Assembly: GCA_020632575.1 (NCBI GenBank)
Contig: JACKFH010000006.1
Span: 1 to 64,000, forward strand
From: Candidatus Omnitrophota bacterium
GTDB taxonomy: Bacteria > Hinthialibacterota > Hinthialibacteria > OLB16
Direction of reading: 5' to 3'
DNA length: 64,000 nucleotides
Part shown: one piece after another, positions 49,909-58,060 of the stretch
Layout: each line of letters begins with the position of its first letter
Position numbering within the stretch: the stretch's first letter is position 1
The notes under the pieces: generated by a model
What the model was told of the DNA's origin: nothing
The model's input: the letters and a program-made list of their open reading frames with translations, nothing else
Database searches by the model: none
Position numbers and translations under genes: made by a program

Positions 49909-50840
49909 TAACGGTCACCGCTCTCCGAGTCGTAAATGTGTCTGATTAAAGTGTAGGGTCTCTGCTTGGTCTCGACAAAGATTTTCGAAAGGTAAATGCC
50001 GATGACCCCCAAACAAAAGATGGTCAACCCTCCCAGGAACCACACGGAAACCATGACCGAAGCCCATCCCGCCACTCCGATGCTGAAAAAGAAGCGACGG
50101 ATCACCAAGTATCCCGCCATAACCGCGGAGATGCACATGATGAAAAAGCCGAGATAAAAGATATAAACAAGCGGCCGATTGCTGAATGAGGTGATCGAGT
50201 TCACCAAGTGAGCCGCCTTCTTCCGGAAAGTGTAGGTGGTGCTCCCCTTGAAACCTTTCTTGATGGGAACCGCGATCTGATCGAAACCCGTGATCGCCCA
50301 GAGACCCGCAATCAGAATTTCTCGCTCACGGAATTGAAGAAGCGAGTCGACATACCGCCGTGTCATGAGGCGAACGGTCAGGACATTCAGTGGAAGCGGA
50401 TCCGAGGAAAGCGCGTTGAAAATCGTATAAAAGATCCTCCCTGTGATTCGTTCCCACACACCTCCCTTGCGGCTCTCCTGCACACCATAGACGACATCGG
50501 CGTTCGTCTCCCGCATTCGTTCCTGGAACGCCGCGAGAAGTTCCGGCTCCTCCTCCAGATCGCAATCGATGAGAAAGACCAGATCGCCACTGGATTGGGC
50601 CAATCCGGTCATCATCGCCTTGTGGTGGCCAAAATTTCTGGAAAAGTCGACCACTTTGACTCGAGGATCGGAGCGATGAATGTCAACCGCCACCTCAAGC
50701 GAGTCGTCGGGAGAACCGTCGTTGACAAAAACGAACTCATAGTCCTCCGTAATGGCGGTCACATTGGCCCGTGCGCGTTCATAGAACTCCTTGAGGTAAG
50801 GAGCCGAACGATACATCGTGGTGACGATGGAGATCTTCAT
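49908..50840 (-). CDS. GT2 glycosyltransferase of the DPM1/GtrB/ArnC type
   Basis: The 310-residue protein has a GT-A domain (MKISIVTTMYRSAPYLKEFY, then VFVNDGSPDDS and the DxD in IDCDLEEEPE, Asp92 and Asp94). Two C-terminal membrane segments follow (VYIFYLGFFIMCISAVMAG and WFLGGLTIFCLGVIGIYL). This matches enzymes that move a sugar from UDP or GDP onto polyprenyl phosphate. With the EamA/ArnE-like carrier in the same operon, it should make the lipid-linked sugar that is flipped outward. The ATG at 50840 was chosen because the frame upstream runs into the previous gene. It lies 13 bases after that gene and overlaps the next by one base. Confidence 0.93.
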   Translation of the reverse strand: MKISIVTTMYRSAPYLKEFYERARANVTAITEDYEFVFVNDGSPDDSLEVAVDIHRSDPRVKVVDFSRNFGHHKAMMTGLAQSSGDLVFLIDCDLEEEPELLAAFQERMRETNADVVYGVQESRKGGVWERITGRIFYTIFNALSSDPLPLNVLTVRLMTRRYVDSLLQFREREILIAGLWAITGFDQIAVPIKKGFKGSTTYTFRKKAAHLVNSITSFSNRPLVYIFYLGFFIMCISAVMAGYLVIRRFFFSIGVAGWASVMVSVWFLGGLTIFCLGVIGIYLSKIFVETKQRPYTLIRHIYDSESGDR

Positions 50841-50853
50841 GACCGGGAAATTC

Positions 50854-52554
50854 TTACCCAGAATGACCGGCAGGTGAAGGTTGGCGCTCTTTGAGGATTT
50901 CAAGGGATCGCGCGGCTCGTTCAGCCGCGCCCCAATGCCCCGGCCCCAAGACAAAGGTGAAGGGAGCGTCCTTAGAAATTTTCTTAGCGACCGCCGGTTG
51001 GAGATGATATTCCTTTTCGACCAAAGTCTCCCAATCCCCCCAAACCAGGAAGTAATCTCCATCCTGAAGGCTCCTGCGACCTATCTCCATACGATAGGTC
51101 CGACCGGGAGTCGGCCCCGTGACCGCCGCGTCAAGAGTGATCATCGTGTTGAGAACCTGCTTGGTCTTGTCACCCAGATTTTCATAATCTCCATCGACAA
51201 ACTTCTCGGACTCCGGTGCGCGAAGCCATCGGAGAACTCGGCCATAGTAGATATAATCGTTGCGGAGGTAGTCCAGCCTGCCTCCATTGAGATCCATGAG
51301 AGGGACGAGGCGGATAGGAACTCCCTCCTCATCAACCTCATAGAGCACCATTCGATACCCACCGGTCGCGAGATCGTCACGATTGAATACGTTCACCGCC
51401 TCATAAGCAAATGTCCGATGAACCGCGCGCCACACCGGCTGGTTCCAAGGCCAATAGCCGTTCCAAGGATGTCCACAAATCCTGGCAAAATTCAACAAGT
51501 TGAAGATGAACCCGATCGTGAACGCCAACGTGATCAGGCCATTGATAGGATGAGGGCCGAAGTTGGCGATCCTCTCCTCTCCCGCCTTTTTCGCGCCTCG
51601 GTCTAAAAAGGGAAACATGGCGGGCAGGTACCCGAAAAGGATTCCCCACATCACTAACTCATGGAGTGGAAGGTATCCCAGATTGAAAAACAGGAGACTC
51701 ATCAGAAAAAAACCGAGGCCCTGGAGGAAGACAAACATCCTTCCTGGCCAGCCCAAGTACATGAATAACAACAGGAAAGTCTCGAATATGGCCTGAATAT
51801 AAAGGCCTGCCCGACACAGCGTGTGAAACAAGAGCGGATAACCATCCTTCACAGCGTTGGCGAATTGGTAATGGTCGTTCCAAAAACCTGTCGCCATGGC
51901 AACTTGAAGAACATCGCCCTGGAGCCAGAACTCATCGAAGAAGTGGAAAGCCACGGCCGAAAAATTAACTCCCCAAAAAACCATGATCCCAAAAAAACGA
52001 ACTCGAGCAAAATTCTCCGGGGTGAGTCGCACTGCAAAGAAATAAAGACTCTCAATCGGTCGCTTCAGCGGAGACCAACGAGAAAGAAGAGAATCGACGC
52101 TATAGTGCTTTCCCCCTCCAAGAAGAATAAGCAGCCAAAAAACAATGATTGCCGCTTGATCGCCCAGGGTTCCAAAGAGAGGAGGGCTAATCAGAAACAG
52201 ACTGGTGAAGAGAACAATTGCGATGGGAGTCATGAATCCGATCGAGATGAGCACCCCCAGAAAAGCGCCACTCGCCATGAGCAGCCGGATCCCCTCCGGA
52301 CTGCTTACAACCGCCACACCAAAAACCACCAAAAATCGATGGGCGACAAGTATCCCCATGACGAAGCGGAAGAAATTTACATTTCGGATGATTTGTTTTT
52401 CATGAACCGGAAGCAGAAAAGGACCAAACAGGTAGTTCGAGAAATGAGACCCGATTTGGCTTTCTCCTTTTTTATGGGTCAAGGCAGCCAACAATAGGTA
52501 CAACGCGAAAGCGATGAGGAGAAAAAGAGAGGGATTCAGAAATGAAAGGTCCAA
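50854..52554 (-). CDS. Polytopic membrane protein, HTTM/gamma-carboxylase-like
   Basis: The 566-residue protein has about ten membrane segments in its first 400 residues and a soluble C-terminal part. RNVNFFRFVMGILVAHRFLV, YSVDSLLSRWSP and FWGVNFSAVAFHFFDEFW resemble the HTTM (vitamin K-dependent carboxylase-like) group; the match is to overall pattern, not to a clear catalytic motif. The C-terminal 150 residues contain YRMVLYEVDEEGVPIRLVPL and YRMEIGRRSLQDGDYFLV. In the operon it lies between WbqC and the GT2. It may transfer or modify a group on the lipid-linked glycan, or simply transport. The start is TTG with GGGAAG upstream. The function is unknown. Confidence 0.7.
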   Translation of the reverse strand: MDLSFLNPSLFLLIAFALYLLLAALTHKKGESQIGSHFSNYLFGPFLLPVHEKQIIRNVNFFRFVMGILVAHRFLVVFGVAVVSSPEGIRLLMASGAFLGVLISIGFMTPIAIVLFTSLFLISPPLFGTLGDQAAIIVFWLLILLGGGKHYSVDSLLSRWSPLKRPIESLYFFAVRLTPENFARVRFFGIMVFWGVNFSAVAFHFFDEFWLQGDVLQVAMATGFWNDHYQFANAVKDGYPLLFHTLCRAGLYIQAIFETFLLLFMYLGWPGRMFVFLQGLGFFLMSLLFFNLGYLPLHELVMWGILFGYLPAMFPFLDRGAKKAGEERIANFGPHPINGLITLAFTIGFIFNLLNFARICGHPWNGYWPWNQPVWRAVHRTFAYEAVNVFNRDDLATGGYRMVLYEVDEEGVPIRLVPLMDLNGGRLDYLRNDYIYYGRVLRWLRAPESEKFVDGDYENLGDKTKQVLNTMITLDAAVTGPTPGRTYRMEIGRRSLQDGDYFLVWGDWETLVEKEYHLQPAVAKKISKDAPFTFVLGPGHWGAAERAARSLEILKERQPSPAGHSG

Positions 52555-52602
52555 TAGCTTCCCGCCTGCAATATTTATAAGGGCCTCATGGGTGAGACAG
52601 CC

Positions 52603-53289
52603 TCATTCCGCCCAGATATATTTTGGAGCCTCTTCGCCCACCATGAAAAGCAAATCGAGAATGGTGACTCCATGTTCGAAAGGCTCGGAAATCTGCTCGT
52701 ATGTCGGGTAATGGGAGTAGTCCATGTACTCCAGGCCGATTCCCGCCTTCTCAAATTTCTCATCGACAATGTAATCGCGGGCGGCCGGGCCGGAAAGGTA
52801 ACTGTCCCCTCCGACTTCTCGAATGATACCAATCAGTTTGTCATCCTTCGACCCCGGAACGCCAAATTCCTTCGAACTTCTCAACTCGGTCCTAATTCCC
52901 AGCCAACCACAAATCCTCTCCACCAAAGTCCGATTCAATTGCGAGAGCAATTCCGGCGAGCCCTCCAGGATCTCCTTAATCGCTGGGAAATAGCGGTCGA
53001 AATGAGACGTCTTTCCGTAGCTGTGCCGAAGAGCCTCGAGGTGCTTGTTGGCCCAGTTCGAGGAATAGTCGATCTTCGCTTCACAGATCAATTGATCGCG
53101 CCCGCCCGTCACTGGAACCGAAATCCACTTGGCGCTCCCATCCGCCATCTTGATCTTGTTCCGATTCCGCCAATCCCGCGTGGTGTATTGGACATCATCG
53201 AGAAAGACAAACGCATCCACCCGATGGATCATGTCGAAATACCCTTTCCAGGGGAGGTAATTCGATTGAATAATGGCGACCTTTTTCAT
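52603..53289 (-). CDS. wbqC: WbqC-family protein
   Basis: The 228-residue protein starts with the family hallmark KKVAIIQSNYLPWKGYFDMI and continues FVFLDDVQYTTRDWRNRNKI, with SKWIS-like AKWISVPVTGGRDQLICEAK and HYPTYEQ near the end. WbqC proteins are found in O-antigen and capsule clusters and are thought to take part in amino-sugar modification with an amino acid or acyl group, but the reaction is not settled. It is the first gene of the ten-gene minus-strand unit. No clear promoter is visible in the 113 bases between it and the divergent acyltransferase. The ATG at 53289 gives the conserved N-terminus; upstream residues are not conserved. Confidence 0.9.
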   Translation of the reverse strand: MKKVAIIQSNYLPWKGYFDMIHRVDAFVFLDDVQYTTRDWRNRNKIKMADGSAKWISVPVTGGRDQLICEAKIDYSSNWANKHLEALRHSYGKTSHFDRYFPAIKEILEGSPELLSQLNRTLVERICGWLGIRTELRSSKEFGVPGSKDDKLIGIIREVGGDSYLSGPAARDYIVDEKFEKAGIGLEYMDYSHYPTYEQISEPFEHGVTILDLLFMVGEEAPKYIWAE

Positions 53290-53402
53290 AGGCTGGGGAC
53301 AATAACGACCCGATTGCTGGTTCGTCAACCGCGGTAGGGCTCGTAGTCCAAGAAATAGGGCTGCATCGATTCGATCAACTCGCCGAAAATAATGGAATCG
53401 AG

Positions 53403-54485
53403 ATGAAACATGTTCCCGCGCTCGACAGTCTTCGCGGCATCGCCGTCCTGTTGGTGGTCTTCCACCATTTCAAGTGGCTTGGCATCGGCTGGATAGGCGT
53501 CCAAATCTTCTTTGTCCTCTCGGGATTCCTCATCACCTCAATTCTCTGGGAACAGAAGGATCGACGCCTCCGACATTACCTGGGGCGCTTTTACTGGAGG
53601 CGAATTCTAAGGATCTTTCCGGTTTACTACGGTTTCCTGTTCGCGGTCAGCCTCGCCTACCTCTCGGTGGGGGAACCGGTCGCCTTCGGAGATTTGGCGC
53701 CCTGGTTGTTCAGCTACACCTACAACTTCGCCCGTTTTTTCGAACCGGAGATGACTTGGCGCTACTTCGGACACCTTTGGTCATTGGCCATCGAGGAGCA
53801 ATTTTATCTGGTCTGGCCATTCGTGGTGTACTGGGTCTCCAAACGCAGTTTTCTGCGATTGTGCATTGCCTTGGTCATGGTTGCCCCCCTTTTCCGGTGG
53901 GCGGCGGGACTCTACTTCCTGGCGCATGATTATCCGCCTGTGCGGTTGGCTCAGTGCGTCTACACCCTTCCAACAACTCATCTCGACGCCTTCGCGGTGG
54001 GAGCGGCGCTTTCGGTGATGGACTCCCGAAAACTGCCCAGCCCGAGGTCGGTCTTTCTTGGAGTCTTCATCGCTTTAACGCTACTCGGCTTCTATCAGTG
54101 GGGACTTCTCGACCCCCACTCCCGAGTCGCTTCGGATTTTGGGTATCCCATCTATCTGAGCGCGAATCTTCAATACATCTGGGGGTACACACTCGTCAAT
54201 CTTTTGGGAGGAGCGATGATTCTATGCGCCGTCAGGGGGGTCGATTTATTCCCGGGGTGGAACAACCGAACGCTCAGGTTCTATGGGAAAATCTCCTACG
54301 CCCTATACGTCTGTCATTGGCCGCTACTTGGCGCCATAGGGCGGGCGCACGCTTACAACCCCTGGAGCCTTGAGGGGCTCTGTATTTTTGTCCTCTTTTT
54401 CGCCACAGCAACCTTCATATCCTGGTTGAGCTACCGCTACTACGAAACTTGGTTTCTGCGCCTGAAGGACCGTCACCCGTTTTGA
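53403..54485 (+). CDS. Acyltransferase-3 (OafA/YrhL) family membrane protein
   Basis: The 360-residue protein has about ten membrane segments and the acyltransferase-3 signatures: PALDSLRGIAVLLVVFHHF with the conserved His, IGWIGVQIFFVLSGFLIT, FYWRRILRIFPVYY and FGHLWSLAIEEQFYLVWPFV. These proteins transfer acetyl or other acyl groups from the cytoplasm onto surface polysaccharides or lipids. It is divergent from wbqC and so probably regulated with that operon; its acyl transfer would decorate the same glycan. The last 13 bases overlap the 3' end of the converging gene of unknown function. The start ATG has only a weak GGAA upstream. Confidence 0.93.
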   Translation: MKHVPALDSLRGIAVLLVVFHHFKWLGIGWIGVQIFFVLSGFLITSILWEQKDRRLRHYLGRFYWRRILRIFPVYYGFLFAVSLAYLSVGEPVAFGDLAPWLFSYTYNFARFFEPEMTWRYFGHLWSLAIEEQFYLVWPFVVYWVSKRSFLRLCIALVMVAPLFRWAAGLYFLAHDYPPVRLAQCVYTLPTTHLDAFAVGAALSVMDSRKLPSPRSVFLGVFIALTLLGFYQWGLLDPHSRVASDFGYPIYLSANLQYIWGYTLVNLLGGAMILCAVRGVDLFPGWNNRTLRFYGKISYALYVCHWPLLGAIGRAHAYNPWSLEGLCIFVLFFATATFISWLSYRYYETWFLRLKDRHPF

Positions 54486-55066
54486 AGACACCAGAGAAGC
54501 AGATTCTTGATCTCCATCTCTTGAATTTTCTCCAACAGATCCACCACCTCCGGCGGTTCTTTCCCACGGACCGCCTTCTCGCATCGATCCACGAAACCGA
54601 AAGCGTCCCAGCCCCCAACCTCCAATTCGCTCTTGAAAGTCTGCGAATACCCATCGCCATAATCCCGGAGCAAGAGGACGGCCGCTTCGGCGAGAGACCG
54701 ATATGCCGCGTGATCCCCCACTTTCCGAAACCAGTATTTGGCATTGCCGAAATCGGGTTCGCGACGGTGCATGATGCCATGCCAGTAGGAGCCTGTCGCC
54801 GAGTGAAGGCTCTGCGATAGCGTGTGCGAGGGTTCAAGGGCGTCGTTCCACAATAGCAATCCGCTCTGAAAGCAGAGCGCGAGTTCGAGGTCGGCTGGAA
54901 CCTCGACAAAAATCTCCTCCGGCGAGGCCGCCGATATCTCAGAGGTCAGATAGGAGTCCCAGTCCGAGCTCGGCGCGAGTTCGGGTAGGGGGTCGCGATT
55001 CCCCAGTTTATCCACCCAAGCGCGGGGGCGGTCCTGGAGCGGTTTCTTGATTTCTTCAATTGGCAT
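54473..55066 (-). CDS. Uncharacterised protein, possibly planctomycete/verrucomicrobia-type
   Basis: The 197-residue soluble protein has no signal or membrane segment and matches no named domain I can assign. It is acidic and helix-rich. The block HSATGSYWHGIMHRREPDF then NAKYWFRKVGDHAAYRSLAE looks strongly conserved, and I recall similar uncharacterised proteins in PVC-group genomes. The repeated His residues (HGIMHRRE) could bind a metal. The ATG at 55066 has AAGGA 6 bases upstream; an earlier ATG at 55072 is too close to it. The 3' end overlaps that of the acyltransferase by 13 bases. The gene follows the hybrid kinase by 54 bases on the same strand, so cotranscription with the kinase is likely. 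Confidence 0.7.
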   Translation of the reverse strand: MPIEEIKKPLQDRPRAWVDKLGNRDPLPELAPSSDWDSYLTSEISAASPEEIFVEVPADLELALCFQSGLLLWNDALEPSHTLSQSLHSATGSYWHGIMHRREPDFGNAKYWFRKVGDHAAYRSLAEAAVLLLRDYGDGYSQTFKSELEVGGWDAFGFVDRCEKAVRGKEPPEVVDLLEKIQEMEIKNLLLWCLQNG

Positions 55067-55120
55067 TTCCATTCCTTTCCTTCTCGGATTCGGGAGAGAT
55101 TGTCGTGGAGGCCGCGGGAA

Positions 55121-58009
55121 TCACTGGGAGGTATTCAACATCTGCTCCACTTTTTCAAGCAGTTGACGACTCCTGTAAGGCTTGGGGAGGAATTCGATCT
55201 CTTTCTTTTTGATTTTTTCGTCGAGAGAAGATTTCGGGGCGTAACCACTGGAAAGCAAGATGGGAAAATCGGGACGAATCTTCGCAATTTCCTGAACCAA
55301 CTCCTCTCCCCCCATCACCGGCATCAAAACATCGACGATCGCCAAGGAGAACGAATCGGGGTCCGCCTTAAACTTATCGAGCGCCGCTTCGCCATCGGCG
55401 GCGGAGACCACTTGGTATCCCGTCGATTCGAGCACCGTGGTCGCCAGCTCCCGCACCAACGGTTCGTCATCCACCACAAGAATCAGCTGATTCTGGCGAG
55501 ACTCATTCGAGGCGCCCTCCGCACCAGAATCCTCCCGAGAGGTCGTACCAAGCGGGAGACCAACCCGAAAAATCGACCCTCGCCCCTTCCGGGAATCCAA
55601 TTGGAGCCAACCCCCATGGTCGACAATCACTCGGCAAACCATCGCGAGCCCCAAACCACTCCCTTTTCCAACCGATTTTGTCGTAAAGAAGGGTTTGAAT
55701 ATCTCGTCACGGATCGAGTCGTCGACACCCGGGCCGTTGTCCTCCACCTCCAACACAATCCAGTTGGCGCTGGAATCCCCTGAGGCGTTGACCACGGTTT
55801 GAGAAGGAACTTCTTTGGCCCGATCGACACGGAGGGCAATCTGTCCGTCTTCGCCAAGGACATCCCGAGCGTTCAGACAGAGATTAAGCACCACCTGTTG
55901 GATGGCGGTTGGGGCCATCCAGACCTCCATCGACTCCTCGGGAAGGGAAACCTCGAACTTGACTCCCACCGGCATCGAGGGATGGACAAGCTCGTAACAA
56001 TCCTCGAGCACCTGCCGAATCCCAGCGAGGACCTTCTGTTCGGTCGATCCCTTCGCGAAATCGAGGAGTTTGCGAGTTAGCTGGCTGGCCTGCTCCGCCG
56101 TCGATTCGATCACCTCCGCGTACCGGGTGTTCTTATCCTCATCCGCCAGCTGGCTCCGGAGAAAACTCGAATACCCCAGAATGGCTCCGATCAGATTGTT
56201 GAAATCGTGGGCGATCCCCCCCGCCAACACCCCAACCGATTCGAGCTTCTGCGCCCTCATGAGCTGATCGCGAAGTTCGACCATCTTTCGAATGTCCTCG
56301 ACCACAAAGACCAAGCCTCGCTTCGTTCCTTCGGTGTTCGGGTAGGGATGGAGAATCTGTCTAGTGATCACACTCTCTCCGGATTTGGTCCGTATATCGA
56401 TCTCCCCGCTCCAATCGTCCAGAGACTTCAAGGATTTCAGAAACCCCTCCGCATCTGGACAATCATCCAAGGGATAGAAATTAGAAATGTGCTTGCCAAC
56501 CGCGTCACCGGCGCTCCAGCCGAATAATTGTTCGGAGGCGTCGTTCCAGGTGTCCACATGCCCGTTCTCGTCGACCGAGAAGATCGACACCGGCACTGAC
56601 TCCAGGATCGACCTCAGGTGAATCTCCGAGTGCCGAATGCGCTCAACGAGAAACGATTTCTCGAGAGCCGTGGCGCCGGCCAAGGTGAGCGAGTCCAAAA
56701 GATCCTCGTCGTGACGACGAAACGCCCTCGGATCGTCGAAAGAGACCAAGATGAGAAAACCGACCTGCGCCTGCTGCGAAACCAGCGGATGGACTAGCGT
56801 CGACCGCACGGCCTTCGGTCTTATCGACTCCTCCCAAATGGTCATGGCTTCGGAAGAAAGGCTTCCCTCCCCCTCCATGGTGAGATGGCGCCAGAGGATT
56901 TCCGAGGAGACGCCCGGCAACCCCTCCCCCTGCTTCAACGAAATCTCCGCGATTCTGTCCGGACGAGGAAACCCGATCGTGGCCTGAGCCTTGAGCCGAT
57001 TCAGAGTCGAATTGAACAACAGAATCACTCCCGCCTCGGCCTCTGGAACGACTTCCATCGCCCCATCAAGCAGCGAAAAACAGAGCGGCTCCCGCTCCAA
57101 TAAACGGTTGAAATCCCGGGCGCGTTTTTCGAGGAAGGACAGGTCACGGAGGGTGCCCTTCAATTGTCTCTGCAGATTCCGATTCTCGATTTCGAGATTC
57201 CATTCGGGAGTGACATCTTTGCAGACCGCGAGGATCGCCCCCTCCGATGGGTAGTCGATCGGGATGTACGTCACCTTCAGTTCGCGCCGAAGATTGTCAG
57301 CGAATTGCCAGGTTTGGTCGATCGATTTGGTGGGATATCGAATCGTGGCGGAACCATCCTCCCAAGGTTTCCCCTCACCCGCCAACTCATGACATAGGTC
57401 GTAAACGGAGATCGTTTCGATTTCAGGGTCGATTCCCCCCAGCAACTCCAACAAAGAGGGATTCCCCACAAGAAGTCGACCGCATTCCGGGTCGAAGATG
57501 AGAACCATGTCCGAAACGTTTTCCAAGAGCGATCGCGCCAGCTCCTCCGCGAAATTCGATCGGCTTTCCGCCTGGCTAATCCGTTGCACTTGCTCGTCTT
57601 GATCATCGGAGGTCGGATCCGGCCCCCTTTCATCGGTGGCTATCGAATCGTCCCTCTCCTCGCCTTCCACGGTAGGTTTCTCGCTCTCGATATTCAGCAA
57701 TGCGTCGAGTCGGGAGAGTTTTAAGATCTTGATGATGCTGGAGGGGACCGAACGAAGGGTCAGGACCCTTCCCTGCGCTTTGTATTCGTTGTGCTTGCCC
57801 ACAAGGAGCGCGATGTTTGGAGTGTCTATGTGGACGAGATTCTCGCAGTCAATGGTTAGATGCCTGGAGGAGGCCTGATCCACTGTTGAAAAAGCCCGCT
57901 CCAAATCTTCCATGTTCTTCTGATTGAAGAAACCGGAGATTTTGACCACGGATTCCTCGGGATCGATCTTCGGGATTTCCAGATTCTTACGGGTCTGTTT
58001 CTCGTCCAT
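55121..58009 (-). CDS. Soluble hybrid histidine kinase (STAS-PAS-GAF-PAS-HisKA-HATPase-REC)
   Basis: The 962-residue protein has no membrane segments. The N-terminal 110 residues resemble a STAS domain (VVKISGFFNQKNMEDLERAF, LTIDCENLVHIDTPNIALLV). PAS-1 covers about 155-270, a coiled coil 270-300, GAF about 305-455 and PAS-2 460-575. HisKA has His601 in LAGGIAHDFNNLIGAI; HATPase has Asn713, DNGPGVDD and GKGSGLGLAM (781-790). The receiver has Asp847/Asp848, phosphoacceptor Asp893 in AIVDVLMP and Lys943 in LPKPY. The STAS domain hints at partner-switching with an anti-sigma-type kinase, which is inference. No response-regulator gene is adjacent. The unknown 197-residue gene lies just downstream. 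Confidence 0.93.
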   Translation of the reverse strand: MDEKQTRKNLEIPKIDPEESVVKISGFFNQKNMEDLERAFSTVDQASSRHLTIDCENLVHIDTPNIALLVGKHNEYKAQGRVLTLRSVPSSIIKILKLSRLDALLNIESEKPTVEGEERDDSIATDERGPDPTSDDQDEQVQRISQAESRSNFAEELARSLLENVSDMVLIFDPECGRLLVGNPSLLELLGGIDPEIETISVYDLCHELAGEGKPWEDGSATIRYPTKSIDQTWQFADNLRRELKVTYIPIDYPSEGAILAVCKDVTPEWNLEIENRNLQRQLKGTLRDLSFLEKRARDFNRLLEREPLCFSLLDGAMEVVPEAEAGVILLFNSTLNRLKAQATIGFPRPDRIAEISLKQGEGLPGVSSEILWRHLTMEGEGSLSSEAMTIWEESIRPKAVRSTLVHPLVSQQAQVGFLILVSFDDPRAFRRHDEDLLDSLTLAGATALEKSFLVERIRHSEIHLRSILESVPVSIFSVDENGHVDTWNDASEQLFGWSAGDAVGKHISNFYPLDDCPDAEGFLKSLKSLDDWSGEIDIRTKSGESVITRQILHPYPNTEGTKRGLVFVVEDIRKMVELRDQLMRAQKLESVGVLAGGIAHDFNNLIGAILGYSSFLRSQLADEDKNTRYAEVIESTAEQASQLTRKLLDFAKGSTEQKVLAGIRQVLEDCYELVHPSMPVGVKFEVSLPEESMEVWMAPTAIQQVVLNLCLNARDVLGEDGQIALRVDRAKEVPSQTVVNASGDSSANWIVLEVEDNGPGVDDSIRDEIFKPFFTTKSVGKGSGLGLAMVCRVIVDHGGWLQLDSRKGRGSIFRVGLPLGTTSREDSGAEGASNESRQNQLILVVDDEPLVRELATTVLESTGYQVVSAADGEAALDKFKADPDSFSLAIVDVLMPVMGGEELVQEIAKIRPDFPILLSSGYAPKSSLDEKIKKKEIEFLPKPYRSRQLLEKVEQMLNTSQ

Positions 58010-58060
58010 GTTTCTCGATGATAAACTTGACCGAGGGATTTAGGGAGGGTGTGGAACTCA

